DNA of 64,000 nucleotides from Parapedobacter tibetensis (GCF_024643205.1 NZ_JAMKQJ010000005.1:1-64000), one strand, 5' to 3'. Shown: positions 27,523 through 36,837, numbered from the stretch's first letter. Notes: a model not told the origin generated them from the letters alone. Translations and numbers: made by a program.

Positions 27523-29455
27523 GATTTACAAGTTTTCTGATTAATGTTTGCTCTTGCAGCATTTCCCTGACTGCATCCTTAATTCCTTTTACATCGTACA
27601 GGCACTCCTGAAATAACTCAGCTGGTCTACCGTGCTCAATAATACGGTCGGGAACACCCAGAATACGTACAGTTGCTCTATACCGATGCATGGCCATAAA
27701 TTCCAGCACGGCACTACCCAGTCCTCCTATTATGCAGCCATCCTCAACGGTAATAATGTGATCAAAGTTTTGAAAAACATGATGCAATAAGTCTTGATCG
27801 ATAGGTTTTACAAATCGCATATCAACGTGCGCAGGACAAATCCCTTCCTTTTCCAATTGGTCGCAAGCATCACTGGCAAAGTTTCCAGGATGTCCGAACG
27901 TTAGAATGGCAACGTCCGACCCTTCTCTTAGGGTCCTTCCTGTTCCTATTTTTATCGCCTTTAGGGGCTTTCTCCAGTCAAGAGTAACACCTTGTCCTCT
28001 TGGATATCGAATAATAAAGGGTTGATCAATGCTGGGAAGCTGCGCCGTATACATTAGGTTTCTTAATTCCATTTCGTTCATTGGGGCGCTGATGATGACA
28101 TGAGGCAGGCAACGCGAATAGGCAATGTCGTAAATACCGTGATGGGTTGCTCCATCCTCGCCAACCAAACCACCTCTATCTAGGCAGAAAATGACAGGCA
28201 AACGTTGTAGTACCACATCATGCACTAACTGATCATACCCTCTTTGCATAAAGGATGAATAGATATTGCAAAAAACTTTCAGTCCCTGTGTGGCCAATCC
28301 AGCAGATAGCGTAACCGCATGCTGCTCACATATGCCTACATCAAATGTTCTGTCGGGCATTTTTTCCATCATAAATTTCAGGGAAGATCCAGACAGCATA
28401 GCGGGCGTTATTCCCACTATCTTATCATTTGATTCTGCAAGCTCTACGATGGTATGTCCAAAAACATCTTGGTATTTAGGAGGCTGCGGAGCACTGATAG
28501 GTGGCTTATGGATTTTTCCACTGATCTTGTCAAAGAGTCCCGGAAAATGCCATAAGGTTTTCTCCCGTTCAGCAGGAAGGTACCCCTTTCCTTTAGTAGT
28601 CACCACATGAAGAAGCTTCGGCCCTGGAATACGTTTCAAATCCTTTAACACATCCACTAACTTTAAAACGTCATGCCCGTCAACAGAACCAAAATATCTT
28701 AAGTTTAGGGCTTCGAAAAAATTAGAATGTTCTGACACAAGGCTCTTTATCTGAGATTTAGCCCGATTCAGTATCTGCTTGGATCGTTCGCCTACCAGTG
28801 GCAATCGATCGATGGTATGACCAACATTCTTGCGTATCTTATTGTATGTTTTTGAAAGTGACAGGTGTGTTAAATACTCTTTTAATGCACCAACATTTGG
28901 GTCAATAGACATACAGTTATCATTTAGTATAATAATGATATCTGTACCTGCTATCCCCGCGTGGTTGAGTGCTTCAAAAGCCATTCCCGCAGTCATGGCT
29001 CCATCACCAATTACGGCGATATGCTGCTTATCAAGTTCGCCCTTATGTTTGGCAGCGATTGCCATTCCTAGGGCTGCTGATATAGAAGTGGAGGAATGGC
29101 CCGTTCCAAACGTATCATATTCACTTTCCGCCCTCCGTGGAAAACCACTAATACCTCTGTGTTTTCGAATGGTATTAAAAATAGCTCTTCTGCCTGTAAG
29201 TATTTTATGCCCATAAGCCTGATGACCCACATCCCAAACCAACTGGTCATAAGGTGTATTCATGACATAATGGATTGCAGCTGTCAGCTCAACGGTTCCC
29301 AAACTAGCTCCAAAATGTCCTCCGTTCAAACTAACTGCCTCGATAATAAATGATCGTAATTCGTTACATAATTGGGGAAGCTGTGAAGAGTGCATCTTTC
29401 GCAAATCTGCGGGAAAATGTATCCGATCAAGTAATGGTAATTTGAGATTCTTCAT
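27509..29455 (-). CDS. dxs: 1-deoxy-D-xylulose-5-phosphate synthase
   Basis: 648 residues, full length. It condenses pyruvate and glyceraldehyde 3-phosphate to DXP using thiamine diphosphate, the flux-controlling MEP step. GHFGASLG with His47 and HQAYGHK with His78 bind substrate; the ThDP motif is GDG at 150-152 with NDN around 178-180; the transketolase middle domain contains ICEQHAVTLSAGLA and DRGGLVGEDGATHHG. It follows the prenyl synthase gene by 129 nt and overlaps ispH by 14 nt. Confidence 0.96.
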   Translation of the reverse strand: MKNLKLPLLDRIHFPADLRKMHSSQLPQLCNELRSFIIEAVSLNGGHFGASLGTVELTAAIHYVMNTPYDQLVWDVGHQAYGHKILTGRRAIFNTIRKHRGISGFPRRAESEYDTFGTGHSSTSISAALGMAIAAKHKGELDKQHIAVIGDGAMTAGMAFEALNHAGIAGTDIIIILNDNCMSIDPNVGALKEYLTHLSLSKTYNKIRKNVGHTIDRLPLVGERSKQILNRAKSQIKSLVSEHSNFFEALNLRYFGSVDGHDVLKLVDVLKDLKRIPGPKLLHVVTTKGKGYLPAEREKTLWHFPGLFDKISGKIHKPPISAPQPPKYQDVFGHTIVELAESNDKIVGITPAMLSGSSLKFMMEKMPDRTFDVGICEQHAVTLSAGLATQGLKVFCNIYSSFMQRGYDQLVHDVVLQRLPVIFCLDRGGLVGEDGATHHGIYDIAYSRCLPHVIISAPMNEMELRNLMYTAQLPSIDQPFIIRYPRGQGVTLDWRKPLKAIKIGTGRTLREGSDVAILTFGHPGNFASDACDQLEKEGICPAHVDMRFVKPIDQDLLHHVFQNFDHIITVEDGCIIGGLGSAVLEFMAMHRYRATVRILGVPDRIIEHGRPAELFQECLYDVKGIKDAVREMLQEQTLIRKLVNHESI

Positions 29456-29584
29456 GGCTGGAGTATTTAATGATAAATAGGTAACTATCAGGAGTCATGC
29501 TAGCTCATACGCCAATCCATCAAAGGCCTATGTCTATTGTATCGGATTCATATCGCTTATTTGCATAGAAGCATATTCAATTAT

Positions 29585-30556
29585 TTAAGATTGGCGGACC
29601 AGTAAAAAATTGGCTAATTCCGTAAGTTTTTCCTTCTTGTAAGCAGGCACGTCAATTTTGTCTAGACTACTAAAAGCAATATCTGTATAATGCATGATTG
29701 CTTCATTGGCCCATTGATCTACCTGCAGCTCTTTGTATAAGTCAATAACAGCATGGATTCTGCTCTCGCCAGGCTTCTTCATCGCGTCTTTCAGCTGTTT
29801 TTTCTGTTGTAGATTTGCCCCTTCAAAAGCCTTCAATAAAAGTGCTGTTTTTTTGTTTTCTAAAATATCACTCCCCACTTGTTTCCCCATTTTGGCAGTG
29901 TCTCCAAATGCGTCCAAAAAATCATCCTGTATCTGAAAAGCAATACCCATGTTTTTCCCGAACTCATACATGTAAAGCTGTTGCTGGGCATTTGCCGAAC
30001 CAATAATGGCCCCAATTTGAGCAGCAGTTCCTAAGAGAACAGACGTCTTAAAAGTGATCATTTTGAGGTAGTCTGTATAACTGATGCTTTCAATTTCACT
30101 TTCCTCAAAATCGATATCCATTTGCTGCCCTTCACATATTTTGCAAGCCATTTCAGAAAACAAATCGATAATCAGTCCTCGATACGCTTCGTTGGTTTTG
30201 TTTAGAAATGAAAAGGCATGAATCAGCAAAATGTCTCCAGCCAATATGGCTGTATTTTCTCCATATTTAATGTGTAGGGTAGGGCGACCTCTTCGGAGTA
30301 TGGAGCGGTCCATAATATCATCATGAACAAGTGTGAAATTATGAAATAGCTCAATCCCATTGCCTACCGTATAGGAATCCGGATGTATCTCATTAAAAAG
30401 CTCGTTGCTCATCAAGCATAAAACGGGCCTTATCCGTTTACCTGGATAATCCATAAAGTAAACAACTGAATCATAGAGGTTTTCGGGAGAAGATGGGAAC
30501 CCTATAGATCCCAACTGGTTCTGAAAGAGTTCATAAATTTTTGCGAACGAGTGCAT
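29585..30556 (-). CDS. Trans-isoprenyl diphosphate synthase (FPP/GGPP type), first gene of the terpene operon
   Basis: 323 residues. First aspartate-rich motif DDIMD at 79-83 without the two-residue insertion of bacterial type II enzymes; second motif DDFLD at 211-215; PGKRIRP near 39-45 and FKT for diphosphate binding. The residue five before the first motif is Phe74 and the one four before is Thr, a pattern associated with C20 products in enzymes with a DDxxD first motif; C15 is also possible. It elongates IPP/DMAPP to the substrate of the six cyclases. As the first gene, its upstream region should hold the operon promoter. Confidence 0.92.
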   Translation of the reverse strand: MHSFAKIYELFQNQLGSIGFPSSPENLYDSVVYFMDYPGKRIRPVLCLMSNELFNEIHPDSYTVGNGIELFHNFTLVHDDIMDRSILRRGRPTLHIKYGENTAILAGDILLIHAFSFLNKTNEAYRGLIIDLFSEMACKICEGQQMDIDFEESEIESISYTDYLKMITFKTSVLLGTAAQIGAIIGSANAQQQLYMYEFGKNMGIAFQIQDDFLDAFGDTAKMGKQVGSDILENKKTALLLKAFEGANLQQKKQLKDAMKKPGESRIHAVIDLYKELQVDQWANEAIMHYTDIAFSSLDKIDVPAYKKEKLTELANFLLVRQS

Positions 30557-30780
30557 AGGCTTGCTGTTGGAAACAAAGAGTAGAACTTTTTAGAGATAAA
30601 ATCCGTAGATTCTTTAGCATTAAAATCCTTGGAAAAAGTAGATGTTACACTTAAAGTTAGTTAAGTATTTATCATAATGGTTTGTTCGTTTTGTTCATTC
30701 TGTTTTGCTGCTATCCAACCGAAACCGGTTTTTTCCACTAATCGTTTATTTGTGACTTATTACGGGCATTTCGCTCGTTA
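30557..30780. other. Upstream region of the terpene operon
   Basis: AT-rich, 224 nt, between the start of the prenyl synthase gene and the TolC remnant. Read on the minus strand it contains CTACTCTTTG 19-28 nt before the start codon, close to but not matching TAnnTTTG. No clear operator palindrome is visible. The terpene promoter most likely lies here. Confidence 0.4.
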
Positions 30781-31209
30781 TTGAAAAAGAGGTCTCCTCC
30801 GCCCGTGAGAACAGGCAGAAGGAATGGGTTTGTTACCCTTATTCGGTTGAAACAGTTTGAAACCGGGCAATTCAAAGCGCAGATCAATGAAGAGATTGCC
30901 AATGCCAGCCAGCAGCTGTTCATCGGGAAGGAACAGATCGTGATTGCCAAGGAAGCCCTGGAACTGACTGCGGAGGCATTGAACCAGCGCATTGAGCGGC
31001 AGAAACTCAGAACGGCCATGCCCTTCGAGGTTTTCCAGGCGCAGCGGTTTTTCCTGCAAGCACAGCTGGATTACCTGCAAGCCGTCAGCGAATACAATAA
31101 AGCGCATTTTGCGCTGAAGGTGGCACGGGGGGGGACCTATAGCAATGTCAGTAAGCTTTCGAAGCTGGTGGGGTTCAGGGATTCCCCCTCTCGGAGATGC
31201 CGTTTTTTT
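30781..31209 (+). pseudogene. C-terminal fragment of a TolC/NodT-type outer membrane efflux protein
   Basis: From about 30829 the frame encodes INEEIANASQQLFIGKEQIV, AKEALELTAEALNQRIERQK and QAQLDYLQAVSEYNKAHFAL, the helical-barrel repeat of RND outer membrane factors, without start or N-terminal half. After 31140 the similarity ends. The frame continues without a stop into the recombinase gene, giving an apparent 539-residue fusion that is likely accidental. Confidence 0.6.
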
Positions 31210-31221
31210 TGTTCCCCGCAA

Positions 31222-32400
31222 ATGATGATGTTTGCTAAAATAAAAGGCAATTCCTATCTTGGACGACACTTTCCAATTGAAATGGCGAGGCAGAAACAGA
31301 TCATCTTACATCATGAGGTTATCGACAATAAGCCGGTGGCGTTGCTGCGCTTTCCGTTTGACCGCGACCTCATGGCTATTGTGAAAACCATCCCGGAGGC
31401 CCGTTGGCAAACCCGGGCCTGGGCTATACCCAGTTCGGATACCGTAGTCAGCGATCTACTCCAATTGTTCAAAGGAATGGCTTGGCTAGACTATTCCGGT
31501 TTCAAACCCGCGGAAAAACCCAAGTCGGTCGCCACCTCCGTCACATTGCCTCAATTGACGCTTGATGTCCGTGTTGCAATAGACCGCTTCAGTGATTGGA
31601 TGCGGAGCAAACTGTATAGTGACAGTACGGTGAGGACTTATACCGGGGCCTTACAATTATTCCTTCGATATTTGGAAAACAAGCCCTTGGCTGAAATCGG
31701 AAATGAAGACCTTGAACAGTTTGTTAAAGGCTACATTATCGCTGGTAATTATTCTGCTTCATTTCAAAACCAGGTCGTCAATGGAGTTAAACTTTTCTTT
31801 CGTATCATCCAAAACAAAAAGTTGGATCCAGACCGAATCCACAGGCCGAAAACACCAAAACTACTCCCTAACGTTTTGAGCAAGGAAGAAGTAAAGGAGA
31901 TTCTCGAAGCACATCGGAATGTCAAACATAAAATCATGTTGTCCTTGATTTATGCCTGTGGACTCAGGCGAAGTGAGTTGCTTAACCTTAAGATACACGA
32001 TGTTGATTCCAAAAGACACTTGCTGATTGTCAGACGAGCAAAGGGGCAAAAGGATAGGGTTGTGCCGTTGTCAGATAAGGCACTTACCTTGCTACGAGAC
32101 TATTATAGGAACGAAAAGCCGCTCAATTTCCTGTTTGAGGGAGATAGACGCGGTGAGCAGTATAGCGGAACCAGTTTGCAGAAAGTGTTAAAATCAGCCC
32201 TGGAAAAGGCTAAGATCAAAAAACCGGTCACGTTGCATTGGCTTAGGCACAGCTATGCCACGCACCTTTTGGAAAATGGAACAGACCTGAGATATATTCA
32301 GGAAATTTTGGGACAAAAAAGTAGCAAGACCACAGAAATCTATACACATGTGAGTACCAAAAGTATCCAGCGAATCAAATCTCCCTTCGATGATTTGTGA
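31222..32400 (+). CDS. Tyrosine recombinase / integrase
   Basis: About 392 residues from one of three ATGs at 31222-31228 (start not resolved). N-terminal 100 residues: a domain seen in Bacteroidota integrases (HHEVIDNKPVALLRFPFDRD, WQTRAWAIPSSDTVV). Then a SAM-like core-binding domain (MRSKLYSDSTVRTYTGALQL) and the catalytic domain. Catalytic residues: Arg in GLRRSELLNL, Lys in AKGQKDR, HxxR in HWLRHSYATHLL, and His plus Tyr in TEIYTHVS. No extra IntI-type insertion is apparent before HWLRHS. Directly downstream lies a co-oriented array of modules separated by structured repeats, the probable substrate of this enzyme. Confidence 0.88.
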   Translation: MMMFAKIKGNSYLGRHFPIEMARQKQIILHHEVIDNKPVALLRFPFDRDLMAIVKTIPEARWQTRAWAIPSSDTVVSDLLQLFKGMAWLDYSGFKPAEKPKSVATSVTLPQLTLDVRVAIDRFSDWMRSKLYSDSTVRTYTGALQLFLRYLENKPLAEIGNEDLEQFVKGYIIAGNYSASFQNQVVNGVKLFFRIIQNKKLDPDRIHRPKTPKLLPNVLSKEEVKEILEAHRNVKHKIMLSLIYACGLRRSELLNLKIHDVDSKRHLLIVRRAKGQKDRVVPLSDKALTLLRDYYRNEKPLNFLFEGDRRGEQYSGTSLQKVLKSALEKAKIKKPVTLHWLRHSYATHLLENGTDLRYIQEILGQKSSKTTEIYTHVSTKSIQRIKSPFDDL

Positions 32401-32427
32401 GAAGAAAATAATAATCACTATAGGTGT

Positions 32428-32457
32428 AACAAGCCGTCCGGATTTGGTGGGCTTGTT
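32428..32457 (+). repeat. Inverted repeat after the recombinase gene
   Basis: AACAAGCC (32428-32435) pairs with GGCTTGTT (32450-32457). The flanking AGGTGTAAC occurs twice (32422 and 32465). This could be a terminator without a T tract or a recombination site at the head of the cassette-like array. Confidence 0.4.
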
Positions 32458-32507
32458 ATCAAAAAGGTGTAACTATAAATGAGTTGTGGTGCATTTAAAA
32501 CAAACAA

Positions 32508-33206
32508 ATGACAGAAGGATTACCCAATTGGATTGAACTACTATTTCTGACTACGTGTTTAGGGACAATTGGATTTTTCTATTACTCAAATGGAAAGCCA
32601 AAAAAATTGACCTTATTGATAATTTTATGGTCGGTTGTTCATTCAGTTTTAGCCTATAATGGATTTTATCAAAACACCGAATCAATTCCACCAAGATTCG
32701 GATTAATTTTAATTCCAGCCGTTTTTTTTATCGTATTTGGTTTGCTTCCAAAACAACAAAAGTGGTTTTTAAAAGAAAGAAATACTAAAATCAGTACTTT
32801 TTTACATATCGTCAGACTTCCTGTGGAAATAGTACTCTTTGAATTATTTGTTCATAAAATGGTTCCTGAGCTAATGACCTTTGCGGGAAGGAACTTTGAT
32901 ATTTCAATGGGCATTACTGCACCGATTATAGGTTATTTGTTTATGGCAAATAAAATAAGTAAAAAGGGACTTTTGGTTTGGAATGTAATCGGACTAATAT
33001 TAGTTCTATACATTCTCACAAATGGAATATTATCTGCCGAGCTTCCATTTCAACAATTTGGATTTGAACAACCAAATCGGGGAATTAATTATTTCCCATT
33101 TGTCCTATTGCCTGCTATGATAGTACCAATTGTGATTTGGACTCATTTATCTGATATAATTAAACTGAATAAAGAAATAAAAACGACACCACAACACAGT
33201 GTATAA
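32508..33206 (+). CDS. Polytopic membrane protein (first cassette-like module)
   Basis: 232 residues with about seven hydrophobic segments (starting IELLFLTTCLGTIGFFYYS and LTLLIILWSVVHSVLAYNG). No conserved catalytic motif is apparent and I do not recognise the family. The codon use is visibly AT-richer than the terpene genes. Its stop codon lies inside the left arm of the first structured repeat, as happens in integron cassettes. Confidence 0.7.
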   Translation: MTEGLPNWIELLFLTTCLGTIGFFYYSNGKPKKLTLLIILWSVVHSVLAYNGFYQNTESIPPRFGLILIPAVFFIVFGLLPKQQKWFLKERNTKISTFLHIVRLPVEIVLFELFVHKMVPELMTFAGRNFDISMGITAPIIGYLFMANKISKKGLLVWNVIGLILVLYILTNGILSAELPFQQFGFEQPNRGINYFPFVLLPAMIVPIVIWTHLSDIIKLNKEIKTTPQHSV

Positions 33207-33319
33207 GCCATTGCTTATTCTTACCCCTTCTGAAAATTACTGCGAAATTTTTAGCTTGGTGTGTACTTGCAAAGGTTCAAGTTAACCCACGCAACGGCTC
33301 ATACACAAAACCGTTAGCG
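33199..33319 (+). repeat. attC-like structured element 1
   Basis: Left arm GTGTATAAGCCATTGC (33199-33214) pairs with GCAACGGCTCATACAC (33291-33306) with 14 of 16 matches, and GTTAGCG follows at 33313-33319. The size (about 120 nt), extended imperfect hairpin and GTTAGCG end resemble integron attC sites (GTTRRRY core). The outer left partner of GTTAGCG is not clear here. Confidence 0.55.
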
Positions 33320-33348
33320 TTCATGCTGAGAAAAAAATCGAATAGTAT

Positions 33349-34281
33349 ATGATTGATAAAATGCAAAAAACAGTTCTTAAGGCTAATTCAATAAGCAAAG
33401 CCTTTTTGAATGTAAAAGCTGTGAACAATATCTCGTTCGCTGTAGAGCAAGGCGATATTTATGCTTTTCTGGGACCAAATGGTGCAGGGAAAACTACAAC
33501 ACTTCGCATGTTACTTGATATTATTAAACCGGACAGCGGACATATAGAATGGAATCTGAATGGCAAACAAAATCTGTTACCGGATGCCGAACATATTGGT
33601 TACTTACCCGAAGAGAGAGGCCTCTATCTGGATATTCCGATACTTAAATCATTGGTTTATCTGGCCACCATACGAGGAATGGAAAAGACGCATGCAAAAA
33701 AAGCTGCTTTGGAGTGGATGGAAAGACTGGGCCTTGCGGATCGAGCTAAAGAAAAACTTCAAGTTCTTTCAAAAGGAAATCAACAAAAGATTCAGTTTGT
33801 GGCTTCAATTCTTCATAAACCTGAATTTGCAATCCTGGACGAGCCTTTTTCCGGCTTAGATCCCCTTAATCAGGAAATATTTATAGATTTTATTAAAGAA
33901 ATCAATAATCAGGGAACTACAATCCTGTTAAGCGCACATCAAATGTCACTGGTTGAAAAAGTTGCCAATAAACTATTTCTCATAAATAACGGCAAAGAGG
34001 TGTATAACGGATCTTTATCCGGCATATATCAATCATTTGGTGAAAAAATAATTATTGAACTTCAACTTGAATCCCCTTTTAATGAAACTACATTTCAAAA
34101 TTTGAAGGGAGTTGATAGTGTAATCCGCGTTGATGATTTTCGTGCAAAAATTACATATGGACCACAATCCAGCATGAAAAATGTTTTGCATGATTTGACT
34201 AAAATTGATGGGATTTGTGATATAACCAGCCACAAGCCCGACCTTCATGAAATTTTTCTTCAACTTGTAAAAAAACAATGA
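33349..34281 (+). CDS. ABC transporter ATPase (NatA/ABC-2 type)
   Basis: 310 residues. Walker A GPNGAGKTTTL (about 45-55), Q loop in EHIGYLPEERGLY, signature LSKGNQQKIQF, Walker B FAILDEPFSGLDP and switch His in LLSAHQM. The C-terminal 90 residues form the extension typical of Na+/drug export ATPases. It overlaps the permease by 4 nt (ATGA). The pair forms the second cassette-like module and would power export of an unknown substrate. Confidence 0.9.
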   Translation: MIDKMQKTVLKANSISKAFLNVKAVNNISFAVEQGDIYAFLGPNGAGKTTTLRMLLDIIKPDSGHIEWNLNGKQNLLPDAEHIGYLPEERGLYLDIPILKSLVYLATIRGMEKTHAKKAALEWMERLGLADRAKEKLQVLSKGNQQKIQFVASILHKPEFAILDEPFSGLDPLNQEIFIDFIKEINNQGTTILLSAHQMSLVEKVANKLFLINNGKEVYNGSLSGIYQSFGEKIIIELQLESPFNETTFQNLKGVDSVIRVDDFRAKITYGPQSSMKNVLHDLTKIDGICDITSHKPDLHEIFLQLVKKQ

Positions 34282-35468
34282 CTATGAAATATTTAAAACA
34301 AGTAATAACTGTAACAAGTTGGGAGTTCAGTCGATTTTTCAAACCCAAAAATGAGGCCCTGGGTATAGTAATTATGCTTGTGGTATCGACTGTTTTTTTC
34401 TTTGGTGGTAGATACGCGTTTTCCGACTCGGATAAAAAATTGGAAATCAGTGTGTTAAATAATACGGATGTTACATTAACCGAATTCCTGAATAGTCATT
34501 ATGTTTTAAATGAGATTCCAATAGACGATAAGGCTAATTTTATCGGTGATTTGGGAAATGAAAGAGACAGAGTTCTACTGGAAGCATATTCAGATAATTT
34601 TATACTTCACGCCTATAAAAACACTAGTGATATTAATAAAATCAAAGCCCATCTAACCGAATATCATAAACAAAGTGAAATGCAAAAAATCGGATTAAGT
34701 CCCGATGAGTTAACTACTGTATTGTCGCCGGCACCAGTAATTGAGTCTTTTGTATACACCGATAATTCGGGTAAAAGAGTAGTGCTTTCCTATTTTTTTG
34801 CCGGAATCATGCTTATGGCAGTATTCCTTAGTTTTGCTTATCAGTTTACCGCTATTACAGGCGAAAAGCAGTTGAAAATAACCGAACAAATTGTTTCTGC
34901 CATAAGTCCGCAAGTTTGGATGGATGGGAAAATTTTTGGAATAACCTTAACAGGTATATCATCCATGCTCATTTATGCAGTTTTGAGTATCGTTGGCGGA
35001 ATGCTTTTTTTTCAATTCAGGGGTTTGCCCGCATCCGGCATTCTTGATTATATATACTTGCCATCAATAGTTATATATTTGCCATTTGCCCTTGTCGGTA
35101 TTTTAACATGGAATGCAATACTGGCTGCCATTGCTTCAATTATTACCGAGCCTAACAATTCGGGTAAAAGTTCACTAATGATGCTTCCCTTGGTTTTTGT
35201 TATAGCGTCATTTTTAGTAACACGCGACCCTGATAGCGGATTGTCAATATTTCTTTCATGGTTTCCATTGACTTCTGCAACATCAATGCCCATGCGTTGG
35301 GCCATTACAGAGGTGGGATATTGGCAACTGGCTGGCTCATTTATTTTAATGGTGCTGACATTCTATTTTTTACGCAAACTTGCAGCTAAGATTTTCAGGG
35401 TATCAATCCTGATTACAGGGAAAGAACCTACATTTAGTGAAGTATATAAACTATCAAAACAGGCATGA
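34278..35468 (+). CDS. ABC-2 type permease
   Basis: 396 residues. One transmembrane segment near residue 30 (GIVIMLVVSTVFFFGG), a large extracytoplasmic loop of about 130 residues, then five membrane segments from about residue 170 onwards (LSYFFAGIMLMAVFLSFAYQ). This is the NatB / ABC-2 layout. It is coupled to the ATPase by an ATGA overlap and followed by the second attC-like element. Confidence 0.87.
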   Translation: MTMKYLKQVITVTSWEFSRFFKPKNEALGIVIMLVVSTVFFFGGRYAFSDSDKKLEISVLNNTDVTLTEFLNSHYVLNEIPIDDKANFIGDLGNERDRVLLEAYSDNFILHAYKNTSDINKIKAHLTEYHKQSEMQKIGLSPDELTTVLSPAPVIESFVYTDNSGKRVVLSYFFAGIMLMAVFLSFAYQFTAITGEKQLKITEQIVSAISPQVWMDGKIFGITLTGISSMLIYAVLSIVGGMLFFQFRGLPASGILDYIYLPSIVIYLPFALVGILTWNAILAAIASIITEPNNSGKSSLMMLPLVFVIASFLVTRDPDSGLSIFLSWFPLTSATSMPMRWAITEVGYWQLAGSFILMVLTFYFLRKLAAKIFRVSILITGKEPTFSEVYKLSKQA

Positions 35469-35480
35469 AAAAGCACGAAA

Positions 35481-35610
35481 CGCTAACAAAGTGTATATGC
35501 CATAAGGGTTGCCGTGGGTATTCAAGCGTTGTAACCCGCTCAAACTTTCGTGTCGGTGGACAGAAAACTACTCCGCAATCCCTTACGACACATACACTCG
35601 ACCGTTAGCG
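35481..35610 (+). repeat. attC-like structured element 2
   Basis: 130 nt bounded by CGCTAAC (35481-35487) and its exact complement GTTAGCG (35604-35610). Inside, GTGTATATGCCATAAGGGTT plus GC (35491-35512) pairs imperfectly with 35575-35597. This is the clearest of the three elements: short R-like ends, longer inner arms with a bulge, and a variable centre. Confidence 0.65.
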
Positions 35611-35674
35611 GCAACTCTTGGACACTGCCAACTTGAAACTTTGATGCCTTTAATGAACTTTTTTACAAACTACT

Positions 35675-36238
35675 ATGACTGACTTTATTAAATTTTGCAA
35701 CAAACTTTCACCTCTTAATCAAGAATCGGTAAACGACTTATTGAATAATCTGAAAACAAAAACTTATCAGAAAGGAGATTTGCTGTTGAAAGATGGAACT
35801 GTTTGCAAACATTTATATTTCATTAATCAAGGACTAGTAAAAACTTTCTTCTACAAAAAAGACAAAGAATTTATAATGCGTTTCTTTCCAGAGAATGTAA
35901 TGTTTTCCATTCTTGAAAGTTACCTTACACAAACTCCGTCTAAGTTTATGATAATGGCTTTAGAGCCAACTATTGTTACCTTCATTCATCAAAACGATAT
36001 GGAACAGCTTTGTACCAAACACCATTGCATTGAAACTCTATTTAGAAAATTACTCTCTATTGCATCGCTGAATATGATGAAACGAATTAGTATAATGCTT
36101 GAAGATAATGCAACGGAACGCTACAATAAATTTGTTACGGAAAACAATAAATTACTTCAACGAATAAGTCTTGGGGACTTAGCAAGTTATATAGGCATCA
36201 CACAAGTTTCGTTAAGCAGAATAAGAGCAATAAAATGA
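35675..36238 (+). CDS. Crp/Fnr-family regulator (cassette-like module 3)
   Basis: 187 residues. Cyclic-nucleotide-binding-like domain 1-115 (KTKTYQKGDLLLKDGTVCKH, LYFINQGLVKTFF) followed by a helix-turn-helix ending in LASYIGITQVSLSRIRAIK. The cAMP-contacting Arg/Glu pair is not evident, as usual in Bacteroidota members. It probably controls the membrane protein gene 70 nt downstream. Confidence 0.82.
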   Translation: MTDFIKFCNKLSPLNQESVNDLLNNLKTKTYQKGDLLLKDGTVCKHLYFINQGLVKTFFYKKDKEFIMRFFPENVMFSILESYLTQTPSKFMIMALEPTIVTFIHQNDMEQLCTKHHCIETLFRKLLSIASLNMMKRISIMLEDNATERYNKFVTENNKLLQRISLGDLASYIGITQVSLSRIRAIK

Positions 36239-36278
36239 CTATTTATCATTTGTTAAAAGATAGTTGGTTTCATCCATC

Positions 36279-36286
36279 TAAATTTG
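36279..36286 (+). promoter_or_regulatory. -7 box upstream of the small membrane protein gene
   Basis: TAAATTTG matches TAnnTTTG exactly and lies 21 nt before the ATG at 36308. No TTTG is found at the ideal distance upstream (nearest at 26 nt), so control by the adjacent Crp-type protein is possible. Confidence 0.4.
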
Positions 36287-36307
36287 TAAAAATTAAATTC
36301 ATAAAAT

Positions 36308-36787
36308 ATGAAAACTAAGTTTTTCAACAACCTCTTATTATTTTCTCTTTTCGGCATCGCACTTTATTTTTTCGGCATCCTTTACGAAGGAGTTGTTTAT
36401 GGTCCGAAGTTGTTAGATACCACAATGGAAAGAATGCTTTTCTGGAAAAACTTCACTTCAGTCATAAATCCAATGATTTATTATGTTCCGTGGGTTTATT
36501 TAGCTACAATTGTCTTAATAGTTTTATATTTCAAAACTCCTAGGGAAAAAGCACAACTTAAAAACAGATTAAAATGGGCAGGTATATTCCAAATTATTTC
36601 ATTAGTATTTACAATTTATATCCTCTCACAAATCAATTTTAAAATGAGTTTTGGTAACTTAGATAAATATGCAGATGCAATTCCAAGTAAAGTAATTCTC
36701 TTTAATATTTTCAGCATTCTTCGGATGGTATTCGGTGCAATTAGCTTAACATATACTTTCAGGGCGTATTCAACAAAACATCTATAG
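36308..36787 (+). CDS. Four-helix membrane protein
   Basis: 159 residues with four hydrophobic segments (LLLFSLFGIALYFFGILY; YYVPWVYLATIVLIVLYF; WAGIFQIISLVFTIYIL; IFSILRMVFGAISLTYTF). The pattern EGVVYGPKLLDTT..MLFWKNFTS recalls small DUF1772-like membrane proteins but is not decisive. It is likely regulated with the preceding Crp-type gene and forms the second half of the third cassette-like module. Confidence 0.7.
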   Translation: MKTKFFNNLLLFSLFGIALYFFGILYEGVVYGPKLLDTTMERMLFWKNFTSVINPMIYYVPWVYLATIVLIVLYFKTPREKAQLKNRLKWAGIFQIISLVFTIYILSQINFKMSFGNLDKYADAIPSKVILFNIFSILRMVFGAISLTYTFRAYSTKHL

Positions 36788-36837
36788 CGTTATCTGCAAA
36801 GTTAGACAGTTCTGCTTCGGACGAAAAATAGAGCAGC

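Noticed and set aside
30781..32400. A genuine 539-residue TolC-recombinase fusion protein
   Set aside because: The N-terminal part is a mid-barrel fragment without signal peptide, and ATGs at 31222-31228 sit before the recombinase domain.
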